Part shown: positions 9,546 through 19,258 of the stretch, in pieces
Layout: every line of letters begins with the position of its first letter
How positions within the stretch are numbered: position 1 is the first letter of the stretch
Origin: Streptomyces olivaceoviridis
GTDB lineage: Bacteria; Actinomycetota; Actinomycetes; Streptomycetales; Streptomycetaceae
Assembly (NCBI RefSeq): GCF_014650115.1
Contig: NZ_BMUI01000037.1
Location: forward strand, 1-60,460
DNA: 60,460 nucleotides
Reading direction: 5' to 3'
Notes under the pieces: generated by a model
Told to the model about the DNA's origin: nothing
The model's database searches: none
Seen by the model: the letters and a program-made list of their open reading frames with translations, nothing else
Translations under genes and position numbers: made by a program

Positions 9546-10229
9546 ATGACCGTGACGCGTCCCCGCCAAGGCAGGCCCCGGCACACGCCCCCGTCCGACC
9601 CGGGCACTTCCGCCCGGGAACAAATCCTCGACGCCGCCGGAGCGCTCTTCGTCGAACGCGGGATCGCCGGTACCAGCACCCGGATGATCGCCGAACGGGT
9701 GGGCATCAGACAGGCCTCGCTCTACTACCACTTCGCCACCAAGGAGGAGATCCTCGCCGAGCTGCTGGCCACGTCCGTGCGGCCCAGCCTGCGGATGGTG
9801 GAGCAGATCCGGGCGCTGGTGCCCGAGCGGGCGCATCCGGCCGCGGCGCTCTACGCGGTGGCCGCGATGGACGTACGCACCCTCTCCAGCACCCCGTACA
9901 ACATCGGCACGCTCTATCTCCTGCCGGAGCTGCGGGCCGAGCGGTTCGACGCCTTCCGCGCCGAACGAGGCCGGCTCCAGGCGAGTTACGGCGCCCTCGG
10001 CACCCTGGCGGCGGCCGAGGCCGTCACCCGCGGCATGAGCACCGAGCACCTCGGCGAACTGCTGATCCAGCTGGTCGAGGTCGTCATCCAGATACGGCGC
10101 TCCCGTGAGCCGGAAGCGGCCGACGCCGACGCCATCGCCTCCTCCTGCCTGCGCCTGTGCGGCCTCACCGAGCCCGCCGTGACCGTCGCCAGATCCGAAG
10201 CGCGGACCCTGCTGGACCTCTTGACGTGA
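9546..10229 (+). CDS. TetR-family transcriptional regulator
   Basis: A 227-residue regulator. The N-terminal helix-turn-helix (about residues 22-70) is clear: REQILDAAGALFVERGIAGTSTRMIAERVGIRQASLYYHFATKEEIL. The C-terminal ligand domain has no recognisable specificity. It lies 61 bases after allophanate hydrolase on the same strand, without a terminator between them, so it is probably the last gene of the operon. The palindrome at 377-396 is the obvious target. The inducer is unknown; guanidine, urea or an intermediate would make sense. Confidence 0.88.
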   Translation: MTVTRPRQGRPRHTPPSDPGTSAREQILDAAGALFVERGIAGTSTRMIAERVGIRQASLYYHFATKEEILAELLATSVRPSLRMVEQIRALVPERAHPAAALYAVAAMDVRTLSSTPYNIGTLYLLPELRAERFDAFRAERGRLQASYGALGTLAAAEAVTRGMSTEHLGELLIQLVEVVIQIRRSREPEAADADAIASSCLRLCGLTEPAVTVARSEARTLLDLLT

Positions 10230-10325
10230 CCTCTTACGACGCTCGCATGAAGCGGTGCTTGTCCGAAGCTCCCGCGGACATAACGGACTCCGTCCATCAG
10301 CTGCACAGAGGTCACGGAAGTCGCT

Positions 10326-10740
10326 GTGAAACATTCCCGCTTCGTTGGTCCGGCCGTCGTCGCGGCCCTCGCAGTAGGCGCCGGAGTCGCCTTCGCCCAG
10401 CCGGACGCGTCCGGCTCCACAACCGCCCGGAAGGCCGTCACGCACGTAGTGGCGGGTGGATCCGCGGCACCCGGACAGACCGGGGGCGCCATCACCCGTG
10501 ACTGTCCGGCGGGCACGCTGATCACCGGCGGCGGCAACCTGGCCACCTCGGACAGCACCTTCGTCATGAGCCACAGGGGCCCCGCTTCCCCTATGACGGC
10601 CGACCCCTGCAATGGCTGGTCGCGGGCAAGAACACGGGCACCGAACCGGTGGACGTCGTGGCCCTCGGCCTGTGCTCGGAGAGCACGCTCGCCCCCTCGG
10701 CCAAGGACATGTGCTGTCTTGGCCGGATGACGGCCGGTGC
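10326..10740 (+). pseudogene. Small secreted protein, frameshifted and truncated by IS debris
   Basis: GTG 10326 starts a signal-peptide-like N-terminus (MKHSRFVGPAVVAALAVG.. ending AFA at about residue 24), followed by a Thr/Gly-rich segment with DCPAGTLITGGG. The frame then breaks between about 10571 and 10591: the continuation, with YDGRPLQWLVAGKNTGTEPVDVVALGLC, is read in another frame. After the Cys-Cys at about 10712 the gene runs into transposase sequence with no sign of its own end. Before damage it was probably an exported protein of 130 residues or more. Function unknown. Confidence 0.6.
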
Positions 10741-10742
10741 GG

Positions 10743-11655
10743 TTACTGAGGTTTTCGTGGTGGGGTCGGTGGTGCGAGGTTCAGGCCGCACTCCTGCTTG
10801 GCGGTCTGGAAGCATTCCTCGACAGCCCAGCGGCTGCCCGCGATGCGTATGACTTCGTCCAGTGTGGTGTCGGCCGGGCAGTAGGCGATGTAGTAGGAGA
10901 TCTCCTCGGGTCGGCTGACGCTGCGGCGTGCGAGGACCCAGTGCCGGCGGTCTTCGCGGTGCCAGGGCCTGACCTCGACGCGGGCCCAGTCGTAGATCCG
11001 CCGACCGTGTGCCCCCTCGCCGCAGGAGCGACGCTTCCACTTCTGCCGCGGCAGGCCAGGGAACAGGTCGTGGACGGGGTGGTCGAGTGCCCAGCGGGTG
11101 ACGACGGTGTCGTGCCGGGTGGTGGCCATGACATGGAAGACACCGGCCTGCTCGAGCTCGAAGCGCCAGCCCTTGCTGAAGCCGTAGGCGGCATCCGCCG
11201 TCACCCAGGCGAACGGGACCCGGTCCGCGATGGCTTTGCGGACCATCGCCTTGGCCATGGCCACCTTCGTCTCGAAGGCGACCTCGTCGCCGATGCCGGC
11301 CCGACGACAGCGTTCCCGGTCGTCCGTCCACGACGTGGGCAGATACAGCCGCCGGTCGATCAGCGTGCGGCCGCGGCCGGTGGCGTAGGCGAGGAACACA
11401 CCGATCTGGCAGTTCTCGGTCCGGCCGGCGGTTCCGGAGTACTGCCTTCGCACCCCGGCCGACCGCAGGCCCTTCTTCAGGAAGCCGGTGTCGTCGACGA
11501 TCAGCACGGCGTCTCGGTCGCCGAGGTGTTCCACGACGTAGTCGCGCACGTCGTCCAGGACCTCGTCGACGTCCCACTCGATCCGGTTCAGCAACCGGTG
11601 GATGCGATCGGGACCCTCGTGCCCGGCTTCCTCCGCCAGCGTCCAGCCGGTGGGA
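10743..11655 (-). pseudogene. IS701-family transposase, truncated at both ends
   Basis: An open frame on the minus strand carries the DDE core of an IS701-type transposase: VDDTGFLKKG with the first Asp, VTADAAYGFSKG with the second and AVEECFQTAKQE with the Glu. Homology seems to begin only at GWTLAEEAGHEG, so roughly the first 80 residues are missing and the frame's first 44 residues look unrelated. It stops being transposase-like after QECGL (about 10782), where the usual C-terminal helices are absent. The catalytic core is intact but the protein cannot be complete. Terminal repeats were not found. Confidence 0.8.
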
Positions 11656-12072
11656 CGGCGTGCTGCCCCAGGTGCGACTGCTGGCCGAATGGCCCGACGG
11701 CGAGGACGAACCGACCCGGTTCTGGCTGTCCGACCAGCCCGACGACAGCCCGATCGCCGTCGCCGACCTGGTCCGCCTGGCAAAGATCCGCTGGCGCATC
11801 GAGCACGACTACCGGGAACTCAAGCACGGCCTGGGACTGGACAACTTCGAAGGCCGCTCCTGGCCGGGCTGGCACCACCACACCACCCTGGTCACCGCCG
11901 CCCATGCCTTCCTCACCGAGCAGCGGCTGGCCCCAAAAGCCGACACAACGCACTCACCCTCTACCAGATCCTCGACGCCCTCCAGGACCTGCTGAACTGC
12001 TGGACCGGCATCTGCACCACCTGCCACCAACCCCTGTCCCGCAGGACCACACCAAGATCAAGACAGACCTAA
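11650..12072 (+). pseudogene. IS701-family transposase, C-terminal fragment, frameshifted
   Basis: A plus-strand fragment, in head-to-head contact with the preceding element. It encodes the C-terminal part of another IS701-type transposase: LLAEWPDGEDEPTRFWLS, RLAKIRWRIEHDYRELKHG with the catalytic Glu, and HTTLVTAAHAFLTEQRL. Near 11935 the frame shifts by one, after which ALTLYQILDALQDLLNCWTG continues to a TAA at 12070-12072. Everything upstream of the LAEW block is missing. Confidence 0.78.
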
Positions 12073-12312
12073 CGGAGTCCTACTAGCCGAACTCGACTCG
12101 AACGTCGTACCGATGACCACCCGCCAGGCCACCGACGGAACGTCCACACCGATCACGAATATCCTGGAAACGCCCCCCTGGGCCAGGGCGACCCCACAGG
12201 GACGCTCCCAGGCAGAGAGCAGCAGGACCGCCGACCGCGAGGTGCGCACCACCCCCACGCGGACGACACCACCACAGGTGTCCGCCGTCTCTGTTCCTCC
12301 GCCTCGTAGAGT
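12073..12312. other. Unassigned segment between IS fragments
   Basis: About 240 bases wedged between IS701 and IS5 remnants. The minus strand reads open into the IS5 fragment, but the product (with RIFVIGVDVPSVAWRVVIG) matches nothing I recognise. It is probably part of another mobile element. Confidence 0.35.
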
Positions 12313-12853
12313 GACGTCGTTGCGCTTCCCACCGGTCAGCGACACCGCGAGCGGGATGCCCTGTCCGTCGACGAGGACGTGGTGCTTGCTGCCCGGCCGT
12401 GCTCGGTCGACCGGGCTCGGCCCGCTTTTGGGCCCCGGCGGGCCGCCCGCCGGGGGAGGAGTCGATCACCGCCCTCGACCAGTCCAGTTTCTTCGCCGAC
12501 CGCAGCTTCCCCAGCAGCACCAGATGCAGTTCCTCCCACACACCGGCTTGGTTCCGCTCGGCCAGGCGCCGCCAGCAGGTCATCCCGGAGCCGAAGCCCA
12601 GTTCCTGGGGCAGGTACTCCCACTGGATCCCGGTATGCAGCACGAACAGGATCCCGCACAACGCCTGCCGGTCCGGCACTCGCGGCCGGCCCGCGACCAG
12701 CTTCGGCCCCGGCTCGGGCAGCAACGGCTCGATGAGCGACCACAGTTCGTCCGACACGGTCCACGGCCGCGACTGACGCTTCCCCACGATCCGACCGACG
12801 AGCAGACAAGCCGATGGTTACTTGATCAACAACTTCTGTTAGGACCTCTCAGA
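12313..12853 (-). pseudogene. IS5-family transposase, frameshifted and truncated
   Basis: ATG 12787 starts a clear IS5-type N-terminus: WTVSDELWSLIEPLLPEP, then GRPRVPDRQALCGILFVLHTGI and FGSGMTCWRRLAERN. After AVIDSS (about 12460) the homology moves to a second frame (RAARRGPKAG) and then to a third (GSKHHVLVDGQGIPLAVSLTGG), ending at NDVT near 12313. So there are two frameshifts and loss of the C-terminal half. The region up to 12853 (ACTTCTGTTAGGACCTCTC) may be the element's outer end. That is inferred; no partner repeat is seen. Confidence 0.75.
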
Positions 12854-12988
12854 CTTCCACGTCATGCCGCGGGAGCGATACACGCTCGCTGCCGCGGGAC
12901 AACGTTTGGCCAACGTCCGGATGCTGTTCGCCCAGTCCGGCGAGTGGTCAAGGAGTACAGCCTCTGAATGTGGGGGGCGGGGAGGAGA

Positions 12989-13018
12989 AGAGGGGCCCCG
13001 GATCTTCGGGGCCCCTCT
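12989..13018 (-). terminator. Hairpin terminator of the ABC exporter genes
   Basis: A 12-base perfect stem (AGAGGGGCCCCG / CGGGGCCCCTCT) with a GATCTT loop, directly behind the minus-strand permease stop. It is well placed to end that operon. Confidence 0.75.
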
Positions 13019-13024
13019 CGCTCG

Positions 13025-15304
13025 CTACTCCGTCCGCAGCCCGTCCGACCGCATCAGCCGCAGCAGCGGCGGCAGGCTGAGCAGGGTCACCGCGAGGACG
13101 ACCCCCACTCCGGCGCCCGTCATCGACAGCACGCTTCGCCAGTCCACCTGGACCGGCGCGGCCGCCATCCGCATCAGGACCGCGCCCAGTGTGAGCCCCA
13201 CCACCGACGCCAGTAGCAGCCCGAGCCCGACCGGGACCGCCGTCTGCCACAGCACCGAGAGGGCCAGCGTGTCCCGCCGGGTGCCGAAGGCGACCAGTGA
13301 GGACAACAGTTTCCTGCGGTCGCGCAACTGCTCCAGCTGGGAGACCAGCAGGCTGGCGCCAATCAGGATCAGCACACACAGGGCGCCGATGAACAGGCCG
13401 GTCCGGATGGAGGCATAGCGGTGGTTGAGCTCGGCGGGGGCCCACTCCCGGGGCTCGCGGTAGGGGTAGATCGCCGCAGCCTTGGTGCGGGCGTGCTCGC
13501 GTACGTCGGGCACGGACTCGTCGATCCGCAGGCTGAGGTGCCCGGTGGTCGCCGCCGCGGCCCGCGCGGGCACGGCCCCCGGCGTCAGCAGGAACCCTTC
13601 CCGTTCATATCCGTGCGAGTCCGGCACCGGCTCGGCTCGCTTCAGGTCCCCCGGCACGGTCCAGGAGGGGGGCTCGGCCATGTCCTGGAACCAGAGCGTG
13701 CGCCCCGCCTTCACCAGCCCCGGCGCGTCCTCGAACGTGGAGCTGGGGAGACGGAAGGCATCGCCGTCCCGGCACGAGGGCAGCTTCGCGATCTCGCGCA
13801 GCGACGCGCAGTCCGCGATGGTCACCTCCGCGGCGTTCCGGGCCTCCGTGCGACGGTCGGCGAGAAAGGCCGATGACAGGGTGGCGGTCACCTCGACCCC
13901 CCGGATCCGTTCGAACCTCTCCCGTGCCGCGCCGAGCGACTGCCCCGGGGGCACGTCCCCGATCATCTCCGTTTGTGACAAGTCCGGGGCGGTCTGCCGG
14001 GTGTACTCGCCGTCGACCCCGGTGAACAGCATCTGCAGGGCGATCGCGCCGGCCACCGCCACGGCGATGCCGTTGACCGTGCGCGCCGCCGTACCGCTGC
14101 CCAACTGGAGTCTGCGGACTGCCAGTTGCCAGGGGACCGGACCGGCTCCGAGCCGGACGACGACCGCCTCGACGGCCCAGGGCAGCAGCGCCGTCACTCC
14201 GACGAGGACGCACAGCGTGCCGCCGATGACGAGGTACTGGTTGAAGTTCCCGCCGTCGGCGCCCTGGCCGATCATCGGGGCCAGCAGCGCAAGGCCTGCC
14301 AGAGGCAGCGTCAGCCGCCACCACAGCCGACGCCGCGAGGGCTTCGCCGTACGCACCACGCCCAGCGGCTCGATCACCGCGGAACGCATCGCGAACTGCG
14401 TGACCAGGACAGCGGCCAGCGGCACCGCCACACAGATGAGCAGTGCCAGCATGGGCGAGGGGGCGAGATATTCCGGGAACACGCTCACGTCGAAGACCTT
14501 GACGGAGTTAGCGAACTGACGGTCCGCCAGGAAGAACGCCGTGCCGAACACCAGGCCGAGCACCGCTACCACCAGGGCCTCGCCCGCCGCGATCCGCCGG
14601 GTCATCCGGGAGTCGGAGCCCACCAGCCGCAGTGCCGCCAGCCGGCGGTCGCGGCGCTCGCCGCCGAAGCGCACGGCGGCGGCGATGAACACCGCGACCG
14701 GTGTCAGCAGGGCCACCAGCACGACGAGGACGAGCAGCAGCAGGACCGGGTCCAGTGACTCCTCGGTGCGGTTCGTGTCGCCGAAGTGGTCGATCCGGTC
14801 CACCGCACCGCCGTCGATGTCCGAAGCGAGACCCGTGGCGCCCCGGTAGAAGGCGAGTTCGGCCGGGCCGATCAGTCCGCTCTGCCCGATGGTCCCCACG
14901 ATCCGGTCCGGCAGCCGCTCCCGCAGCACCTTTCACCTGTCGGAGTCCAGCAGACTCCTCAGGGCCGGGGAGACCACCATCTCGCCCGGTGCCGGGAACC
15001 GGGTGACTCCGGGCGGCAGCGGCGCGTCGGCCCCCTCGGGCTCCAGTGCACGCCCCCGGAGACTCTTACCGTGGTAGGTCGAGTCGACGTCGGCAATGAC
15101 GAGCGTGTCATCGCCCTTCTCCAGCGTGGTCCAGCCGTACGACATGTCCGAACGGGCGCTCTCCCGCTCCTGCCGTTCCGACAGCGCGTGCGGCAGCGCG
15201 GTCGTCAGGAGCAGCAGCGCCACCCCGAGCCCGACCCCCACGCCCGCGAGCAGCACCCGGATCCAGCCCCCACGTCCGCCCGCGAACGCGAACCGGGCCC
15301 CCAT
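13025..15304 (-). pseudogene. FtsX-like ABC exporter permease, split by an in-frame TGA
   Basis: A large FtsX/MacB-type permease with several transmembrane segments. The N-terminal part begins GARFAFAGGRGGWIRVLLAGVG at 15304, and the rest continues from GTG 14929 to the stop at 13025. The two parts are in the same frame, separated only by TGA at 14933-14935 (…LDSDR-stop-KVLRERLPD…), so one base change in a former sense codon could explain the break. Upstream of ATG 15304 the frame continues as RWAKDLG, which looks like the original N-terminus. Unless TGA is read through or the lower part initiates at GTG 14929, the transporter is dead. It would have worked with the adjacent ATPase. Confidence 0.75.
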
Positions 15305-16016
15305 GCCCAGATCCTTGGCCCACCGCCTCGTACGACCCGCTCCATGTCCCGGGACCTTCCGTCTCGTACGACGACCTCGCGGTCGGAGTAGGCCGCCACC
15401 CGGGCCTCGTGCGTGACCAGCACGACGGCGGCGTTCGTCGACCTGGCGGCGTCGGTGAGCATCTCCATCACACGCTCGCCGTTGAGCGAGTCGAGCGCGC
15501 CGGTCGGTTCGTCGGCGAACAGCACGCGCGGGCCGGTCACCAACGCCCTTGCCACGGCGACCCGTTGTCCCTCACCGCCGGAGATCTCACCCGGCCGCTT
15601 CCGGCGCAGGCCGTCGACCTGAAGGCGTTCCAGCCAGCCGAGGGCCGCGCGCTCCGCGTCCTTGCGGGGGGGGTGCCGTTCAGCCGTAGGGGCAGTGCCA
15701 CGTTCTCGATACAGGTCAACTCCGGTACGAGCTGTCCGAACTGGAACACGAACCCGAACTCCGAGCGCCGCAGTCGGCTGCGCTCTGCGTCGCCCATGGT
15801 GGCCATCTCGCGGCCGGCGTACAGGATCGAGCCAGAGTCGGGCGGCGCGATTCCGGCGAGACAGTGCAACAGTGTCGACTTGCCGGACCCGGAGGGGCCC
15901 ATCACGGCGACGATCTCACCGGGATGGATGGAGAACTCGGCGCTGTCGAGCGCGACGGTGGGCCCGTAGGCCTTGCGCAGTCGCTCGGCAACGAGCAGGG
16001 AGCCGGCGGGAGTCAC
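15305..16016 (-). pseudogene. ABC exporter ATP-binding protein, frameshifted at a G8 tract
   Basis: The N-terminal half (start 16016) shows Walker A GPSGSGKST and the Q-loop region FVFQFGQLVPELT. At 15666-15673 a run of eight G (plus strand) coincides with a change of frame. The continuation, with signature remnants, MARALVTGPRVLFADEPTGALD (Walker B) and VLVTHEARVAAYSDR, lies in a second frame up to about 15330. This second frame has no stop before the permease and runs about 100 bases into it, so a further small deletion at the gene boundary is likely. Alternatives are a sequencing error in the G tract or phase-variable slippage. Confidence 0.72.
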
Positions 16017-16537
16017 TTCGCCACCACCTCCGCCAGCTTGTCGAGCCGCGCCGCGGTCAGTTCCAGCCAGCGCAGGTCGGCCTCCAGATGGAACAGGGCG
16101 TGATCGCAGATCAGTTGGTCAGCGAGGTCTCCCTTGCGCTTGCGCTCGGTGAGGACGCGCATCATCCGCAGGTGCTCGGAGCGCTGGGTGTCGAGGATGT
16201 CGCCCGCGTCGCGCCGCGTCAGCAGGGCGAGGACGACCTTCGTGTACAGGGTGGACTGGAGATAGGGCTCGGGCTTCTCGGGCGTCGCGAGCCACTGATC
16301 CACGTCGGTGACGCCAGTGTCAGTGATCGCGTATCGCTTGCGCTCGGGACCGCCTCCGGGTTCGATGCCGTCGACCTCCACGAGACCGTTCTTCAACAGT
16401 CGGGACATGGTCGAGTAGACCTGGCCGTAGTGCAGCGGCCGGTCTTGGCCGAACTTCTCGTCGAACGCGCGCTTCAGGTCGTAGCCGTGGCGCGGGCCTG
16501 ACTCCAGGAGCCCCAGGAGGGTGTGACCGATGGACAT
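16013..16537 (-). CDS. PadR-family transcriptional regulator
   Basis: A 174-residue protein with an N-terminal winged helix (GHTLLGLLESGPRHGYDLKRAFDEKFG, then LHYGQVYSTMSRLLKNGLV) and the C-terminal helical dimerisation domain of PadR group 1. The start at 16537 is the conserved family start. Its stop overlaps the ATPase start by four bases, so it heads the exporter operon. PadR proteins commonly repress neighbouring multidrug exporters and respond to their substrates. Here the regulator looks intact while its transporter is broken. Confidence 0.88.
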   Translation of the reverse strand: MSIGHTLLGLLESGPRHGYDLKRAFDEKFGQDRPLHYGQVYSTMSRLLKNGLVEVDGIEPGGGPERKRYAITDTGVTDVDQWLATPEKPEPYLQSTLYTKVVLALLTRRDAGDILDTQRSEHLRMMRVLTERKRKGDLADQLICDHALFHLEADLRWLELTAARLDKLAEVVAK

Positions 16538-16556
16538 ACCGAGGACAGTACACGGG

Positions 16557-16579
16557 GTGTATACCTGCCATGTATACAC
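16557..16579. promoter_or_regulatory. Operator palindrome upstream of padR
   Basis: GTGTATAC, a 7-base spacer (CTGCCAT), then GTATACAC: perfect 8-base arms 19 bases upstream of the PadR start. PadR regulators typically bind ATGT/ACAT-type palindromes in their own promoters, and these TATAC-rich arms fit. Confidence 0.7.
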
Positions 16580-16874
16580 ACGGTGTGTAGATTGCGGTGA
16601 GGGCGGTGGACGATCGGCGACGGCCCAGATAGAGGCCGCGGTGGGCCTTGGTGGGGCCTTGGTGGGGCCGATTGTCACGGTTCTACTACACACGCTGGAC
16701 CGTGCGCCGCCTGGACCGGGGCAACCCTTCGGCCTGCTCATCGGGCGGTCCCATGGGAACGGGTGCTGATTCTCACGTCCGGAAAAGAGCGGATCGGCGG
16801 CCCTTCGCCACATCTCCCGGTGTGAACTTGCTGAGCCGACTTGACCAGCGAACCTGTGCGACACGTGCGCACAC
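16580..16874. other. Intergenic region, nothing recognised
   Basis: No gene is seen between the PadR operator and the penicillin-binding protein remnant. It contains a nearly direct repeat, GGTGGGGCC twice around 16650-16670. Confidence 0.4.
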
Positions 16875-17165
16875 GTGAGCGAAGCAGAGTGGAACAGGCC
16901 CATGGGACGGCCGGAAGAGAGAGGAGCGTGCCAGCGCGGCGGTCATCGTGCCGAGTCCAGGAGCCGTTCGTCGCTGGCGGTGTCCGGCAAGCCTTCCGGC
17001 AAGAGCCTCATACACAGGCTGTTCACCTGCAAGAAGACCCTCGGCCCGTTCCTGGGCTTCTCCTGCTCAGCATCGGCGCCTTCATCGTCCTGTACATGGT
17101 CGCGGACGTGCCCCAGGGCAACGCCGACGCGCAGGTCCAGAGCAACGTCTTCAAGAAGGGCCCGG
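16875..17165 (+). pseudogene. N-terminal remnant of a transglycosylase/penicillin-binding protein
   Basis: The start (GTG 16875 or ATG 16902) encodes a basic cytoplasmic tail (GRPEERGACQRGGHRAE…), then IHRLFTCKKTLGPFLGF. After a frameshift near 17055 it continues as LLLSIGAFIVLYMVADVPQGNADAQVQSNVFK, a membrane anchor and the start of the transglycosylase region as found in Streptomyces class A PBPs. The remaining 600 or more residues are missing. Identification rests on the anchor and the DVPQGNA..QSNVF stretch, recognised from memory of the family. Confidence 0.6.
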
Positions 17166-17170
17166 CTCGT

Positions 17171-17298
17171 TTACGCGGCCGGGGTGAGCGCGGCACGGCC
17201 GAACAGCAGGGCGTAGCCGGTGGGGAGCTGGTGCAGGATCCGGTTGATCAGGTCGGGGCCGGCGTGGGCGGCGACGGCAACCCCGACACGCGCCTACG
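17171..17298 (-). pseudogene. C-terminal gene fragment of unknown family
   Basis: The minus strand encodes VAAHAGPDLINRILHQLPTG followed by YALLFGRAALTPAA and a TAA at 17171-17173. The codon pattern looks coding, but there is no start and I do not recognise the family. It abuts the PBP remnant tail to tail. Confidence 0.3.
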
Positions 17299-17439
17299 GG
17301 TGGGCTGCTCCCTTTGAGGTGCCCGGTTTCCGGGAGGAAGGTGGGTGGGAGGCAGGGCCGCGCCCCACCCGCCGGCCGAGTGACCGGCTCCCGCGGGACC
17401 TCCCGCGGCCACGGTCCAGGGATCGAGGAGGCTGATGAG

Positions 17440-19038
17440 ATGACAGGTACGGTCGACGCTGTCGTCGTCGGTTCCGGTGTGAACGGCCTGGTCGCCGCCG
17501 CCGAGCTGGCCAAGGGCGGCTGGTCGGTGGCGCTCGTCGAAGGGAGCCGTCGGCTGGGCGGCTTCATCGCCACCGAGGAGCGGACCCTGCCCGGCTACCT
17601 GCACGACACCTACTCCTCGTGGCACCCGCTGTTCGTGTCCGGCCGGGCCTATGCCGCGCTCGGCGAGGACCTGCACCGCCACGGTCTGGAGTACCGCAAC
17701 ACCGACGGCCTGGTGACGGGCACCGTCACCGACGACGGCCGCGTGGTCCTCGCCCACCGCGACCCCGCGACCACTGCGGAGTCGTTCGGCCACGCAGAGG
17801 ACCGGGCCGCCTACCTCGCCATGCTGCAGCGGTTCCTCGACAACATCGACGCCGTGGGCGGCATCCTGGGCGACGAGCTGCGCTCGCCGCGCGTGCTCCG
17901 CCACATCGTGCGACTGCTGCGCCGCGAGCGCTTCAGCGGTACCGAGGCATGGCTGCGGGCCACCGTCACCAGCGGCCGCTCGTATTGCCGCAGCGCGTTC
18001 CGCGGCGACGAGCCGGATGCGCTGTGGGCGCCGTGGCTGCTGCACGCCGGCCTGTCCCCGGACCACGCCTCGGGCGGCCTGATGCTGCCCGCCATCGCCG
18101 CCGCGCTGCACGGTTTCGGCGTCCCTGTCGTGGCGGGCGGCGCCCACCTCTTCGTCCGCGCCTTCGAGAGGCTGCTCGGCGAACTCGGGGTGGACATCCG
18201 CACCGGGCAGCCGGTGGAGCGGCTGCTCCTCACGGACGGCAGGGTCACGGGCGTGGTCGCCGGCGGCGGGAGCATCCGGGCCCGCCACGCCGTCCTGGCC
18301 TCCGTGACCCCGACCGCGCTGTACGGCCGGCTGCTGCCGCCGGACGCCCCGGTCCCGCCCGCTGTCCGCGACCGGGCCCGGTACTACCGCTACGGACGCT
18401 CCGCGATGCAGCTCCACATCGCCCTCTCCGCCCCGCTGCGCTGGCACGACGAGCGCCTGGCCGGCGTACCCCTGCTCCACCTGAGCGACGGGTCGGCGAG
18501 CACCGCGATCGCGTGCGCGGAGGCCGAGGCGGGCCTGCTGCCGCGCAGGCCCACGGTGGTCGTCGGCCAGCAGTACGTCCTCGACCCGCCGCGCGTGCCG
18601 GAAGGCGCGGCCGCCCTGTGGATCCAGCTCCAGGAACTGCCGTACGAGCCGATCGGCGACGCGGCGGGCCAGTTGGACGCGACAGGCCGCTGGACCGGGG
18701 AACTGACCGAGGGATACGTCCGCCGGGTTCTCGAACGCATCGCCCGCCATGCCCCGGATCTGCCGGACAAGGTGCTCGCCTGGGACGCCGTCACACCGCC
18801 GGACCTGGCCGCGTACAACCCGAACGCGGTGGCCGGCGACCCGTACGGCGGCTCGGCCGAACTCGACCAGAACCTGCTGTGGCGCCCGGTGCCCGGCGCC
18901 TCCCGGCACGCCACGCCCGTGCCCGGCCTGTGGCACATCGGCGCCTCCACCCACCCCGGACCCGGGCTCGGCGGCGGCTCGGGACACCTGGTGGCACAAC
19001 AGCTCGTCCGCGGCACGCGCCGCAGCACCCGCCGCTGA
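17440..19038 (+). CDS. Phytoene desaturase-like FAD-dependent oxidoreductase
   Basis: A 532-residue flavoprotein of the CrtI/phytoene desaturase superfamily (COG1233). The N-terminal dinucleotide-binding fold is VVVGSGVNGLVAAAELAKGG with the acidic end at VEGS. The C-terminal flavin motif is IGASTHPGPGLGGGSGHLVA. GAGGAG stands 9-10 bases before ATG 17440, which decides the start against upstream in-frame codons. There is no carotenoid gene (crtB, crtE) nearby, so carotenoid desaturation is not implied. Many actinomycete paralogues of unknown substrate share this architecture. It appears intact among remnants. Confidence 0.82.
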   Translation: MTGTVDAVVVGSGVNGLVAAAELAKGGWSVALVEGSRRLGGFIATEERTLPGYLHDTYSSWHPLFVSGRAYAALGEDLHRHGLEYRNTDGLVTGTVTDDGRVVLAHRDPATTAESFGHAEDRAAYLAMLQRFLDNIDAVGGILGDELRSPRVLRHIVRLLRRERFSGTEAWLRATVTSGRSYCRSAFRGDEPDALWAPWLLHAGLSPDHASGGLMLPAIAAALHGFGVPVVAGGAHLFVRAFERLLGELGVDIRTGQPVERLLLTDGRVTGVVAGGGSIRARHAVLASVTPTALYGRLLPPDAPVPPAVRDRARYYRYGRSAMQLHIALSAPLRWHDERLAGVPLLHLSDGSASTAIACAEAEAGLLPRRPTVVVGQQYVLDPPRVPEGAAALWIQLQELPYEPIGDAAGQLDATGRWTGELTEGYVRRVLERIARHAPDLPDKVLAWDAVTPPDLAAYNPNAVAGDPYGGSAELDQNLLWRPVPGASRHATPVPGLWHIGASTHPGPGLGGGSGHLVAQQLVRGTRRSTRR

Positions 19039-19258
19039 CCCAGACCCCGCGGATGAGGCGGGCACGCGGCCACCGCGTTGTCATGACAAGACCCGGTTCG
19101 ACCGGTGCTCTGCGGAGCCCCAACGACTCTGACTCCGCCGGGCCGGCCGATCCGTGGCCGCCAAGTCCGCCGAGGGACCGGGTGGGGGGGGGTGGCGTCC
19201 AGACCAATCAGACGCGGACCATCAGTGCCACGTCAGGGTCCGCAACTGTGGAGTGTCG

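Noticed and set aside
17440..19038. Carotenoid cluster around the phytoene desaturase-like gene
   Set aside because: No crtB, crtE, crtY or other carotenoid gene is near; the flanks are IS and PBP remnants.
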